This document shows positions 5,161 through 6,032 of a stretch of DNA of 6,032 nucleotides, in pieces (within the stretch, counting starts at the first letter, position 1; each line of letters starts with the position of its first letter). The notes under the pieces were generated by a model. That model worked only from the letters and a program-made list of their open reading frames with translations, did no database searches and was not told where the DNA came from. This DNA is from 62-47 sp049647485 (GTDB lineage Bacteria > Pseudomonadota > Alphaproteobacteria > Rhizobiales > Xanthobacteraceae), in assembly GCA_049647485.1 (NCBI GenBank), contig JBARXT010000112.1, positions 1 to 6,032 of the forward strand. The letters are read 5' to 3'. The translations under genes and the position numbers were made by a program.

Positions 5161-6032
5161 ATGCTTTCGCTTCACGACATTTCGGTTCGCATTGCCGGAC
5201 GCCTCCTGATCGATCACAGCACGGTGCAAATCGTACCGGGCTCGCGCGTCGGTTTCGTCGGCCGCAACGGCGTCGGGAAATCCACCCTGTTTCACGCGAT
5301 TCGGGGCGACTTGCCGCTGGAAAGCGGCAGCATCGCCGTGCCGCCTCGCTGGAATATCGGCAGTCTTGCTCAGGAAGCCCCCGACGGCCCCGAGAGCCTG
5401 ATCAACGTGGTGCTCAAAGCCGACTGCGAGCGCGACGCGCTGTTGCGAGAGGCCGAAACCGCCCACGATCCACATCGGATTGCGGACATTCAGACCCGCC
5501 TTGCCGATATCGACGCCCATTCGGCGCCTGCACGCGCCGCGGCGATTCTCAGTGGACTCGGCTTCTCGACGGCGGATCAGGCCCGCGCCTGCCAGGAATT
5601 CTCCGGCGGATGGCGGATGCGTGTGGCACTCGCCGCTACGCTGTTCGCTGCACCCGACCTGTTGCTGCTGGACGAACCGACCAACTATCTCGATCTCGAA
5701 GGGACGTTGTGGCTCGAGGATCATCTGGCCAACTATCCACGCACGGTGATCGTGATCAGCCACGACCGCGACCTGCTCGATAGCTCGGTCGATCAAATCC
5801 TGCATCTCGATCGCGGCAAGCTCTCACTTTACAAGGGAACCTACTCCTCGTTCGAGGAACAGCGCACGGCGCGCGAGATGCTCGACGCCAAACACGCCAA
5901 GCGACAGCAGGAACGGCGCAAACGACTGCAGGACTTCGTCGACCGCTTCAAGGCGAAGGCATCGAAGGCGCGGCAGGCGCAGTCACGCGTCAAGATGCTG
6001 GAGAAAATGAAGCCGGTGACCGCGCTGGTGAC
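5161..6032 (+). CDS. ABC-F family ATPase, YheS-like (3' end beyond window)
   Basis: The first 290 codons of a soluble twin-cassette ABC-F protein, cut by the window edge. ABC-F proteins lack membrane domains and act on ribosomes; the YheS branch has been linked to rescue of stalled translation. The first cassette is complete: Walker A GRNGVGKS (34-41), signature FSGGWRMRVALA (147-158), Walker B LLLLDE (167-172) with E172 catalytic, D-loop at 177-180 and switch H201 in SHDRD. A charged coiled linker follows from about 218, with QDFVDRFKAKASKARQAQSR matching the YheS inter-domain arm. The motif reads EPTNYLD where E. coli YheS has EPTNHLD. The second cassette is not visible. An in-frame TGA at 5149-5151 makes this ATG the first possible start; the GGTGAAAAG before it is only a weak Shine-Dalgarno. 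The 60-bp gap to the preceding gene has no terminator. Confidence 0.93.
   Translation, partial: MLSLHDISVRIAGRLLIDHSTVQIVPGSRVGFVGRNGVGKSTLFHAIRGDLPLESGSIAVPPRWNIGSLAQEAPDGPESLINVVLKADCERDALLREAETAHDPHRIADIQTRLADIDAHSAPARAAAILSGLGFSTADQARACQEFSGGWRMRVALAATLFAAPDLLLLDEPTNYLDLEGTLWLEDHLANYPRTVIVISHDRDLLDSSVDQILHLDRGKLSLYKGTYSSFEEQRTAREMLDAKHAKRQQERRKRLQDFVDRFKAKASKARQAQSRVKMLEKMKPVTALV

Noticed and set aside
4927..5805. Minus-strand open frame of 292 codons over the NepR-like and ABC-F genes
   Set aside because: The plus strand carries unmistakable Walker A, signature and Walker B motifs; the antisense product has no domain I recognise and no good ribosome site.

Overview
The window is GC-rich, densely packed bacterial DNA with homogeneous codon use throughout. 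Protein sequences and gene order look alphaproteobacterial. The nearest feel is the Bradyrhizobium / Rhodopseudomonas / Nitrobacter / Afipia group, but that placement is recognition, not a database result. I see no mobile element, CRISPR array, rRNA or tRNA, and no sign of recent transfer. Most of it is conserved housekeeping chromosome.

Left part, plus strand (1-2829): a leader, then purM and purN overlapping by 7 bp (AIR synthetase and GAR transformylase of de novo purine synthesis). A ketopantoate-reductase-family gene follows 32 bp later with its own good ribosome binding site. The three probably form one operon.

Middle, minus strand (2816-4138): ndk (nucleoside diphosphate kinase), then 72 bp downstream a TerC/YjbE-type membrane protein. 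Its 3' end overlaps the reductase gene tail-to-tail by 14 bp, so no dedicated terminator fits between the convergent units. The ndk-terC gap holds a perfect 10-bp inverted repeat with a competing inner hairpin just upstream of the terC ribosome binding site. A candidate sigma70 promoter for ndk lies at 4179-4207.

Right part, plus strand (4408-6032): a small secreted histidine-rich protein, preceded by two perfect short palindromes and followed by a strong intrinsic terminator. Next come a 75-aa protein with a NepR-like (anti-sigma factor) motif and the first 290 codons of an ABC-F ATPase of the YheS type, cut by the window edge. Purine synthesis (purM, purN) and nucleotide balancing (ndk) are functionally related but lie in separate, oppositely oriented units.

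No clear undescribed multi-gene system is visible. The points most worth a second look are the NepR-like protein, the His-rich exported protein with its palindromes, and the structured terC leader.
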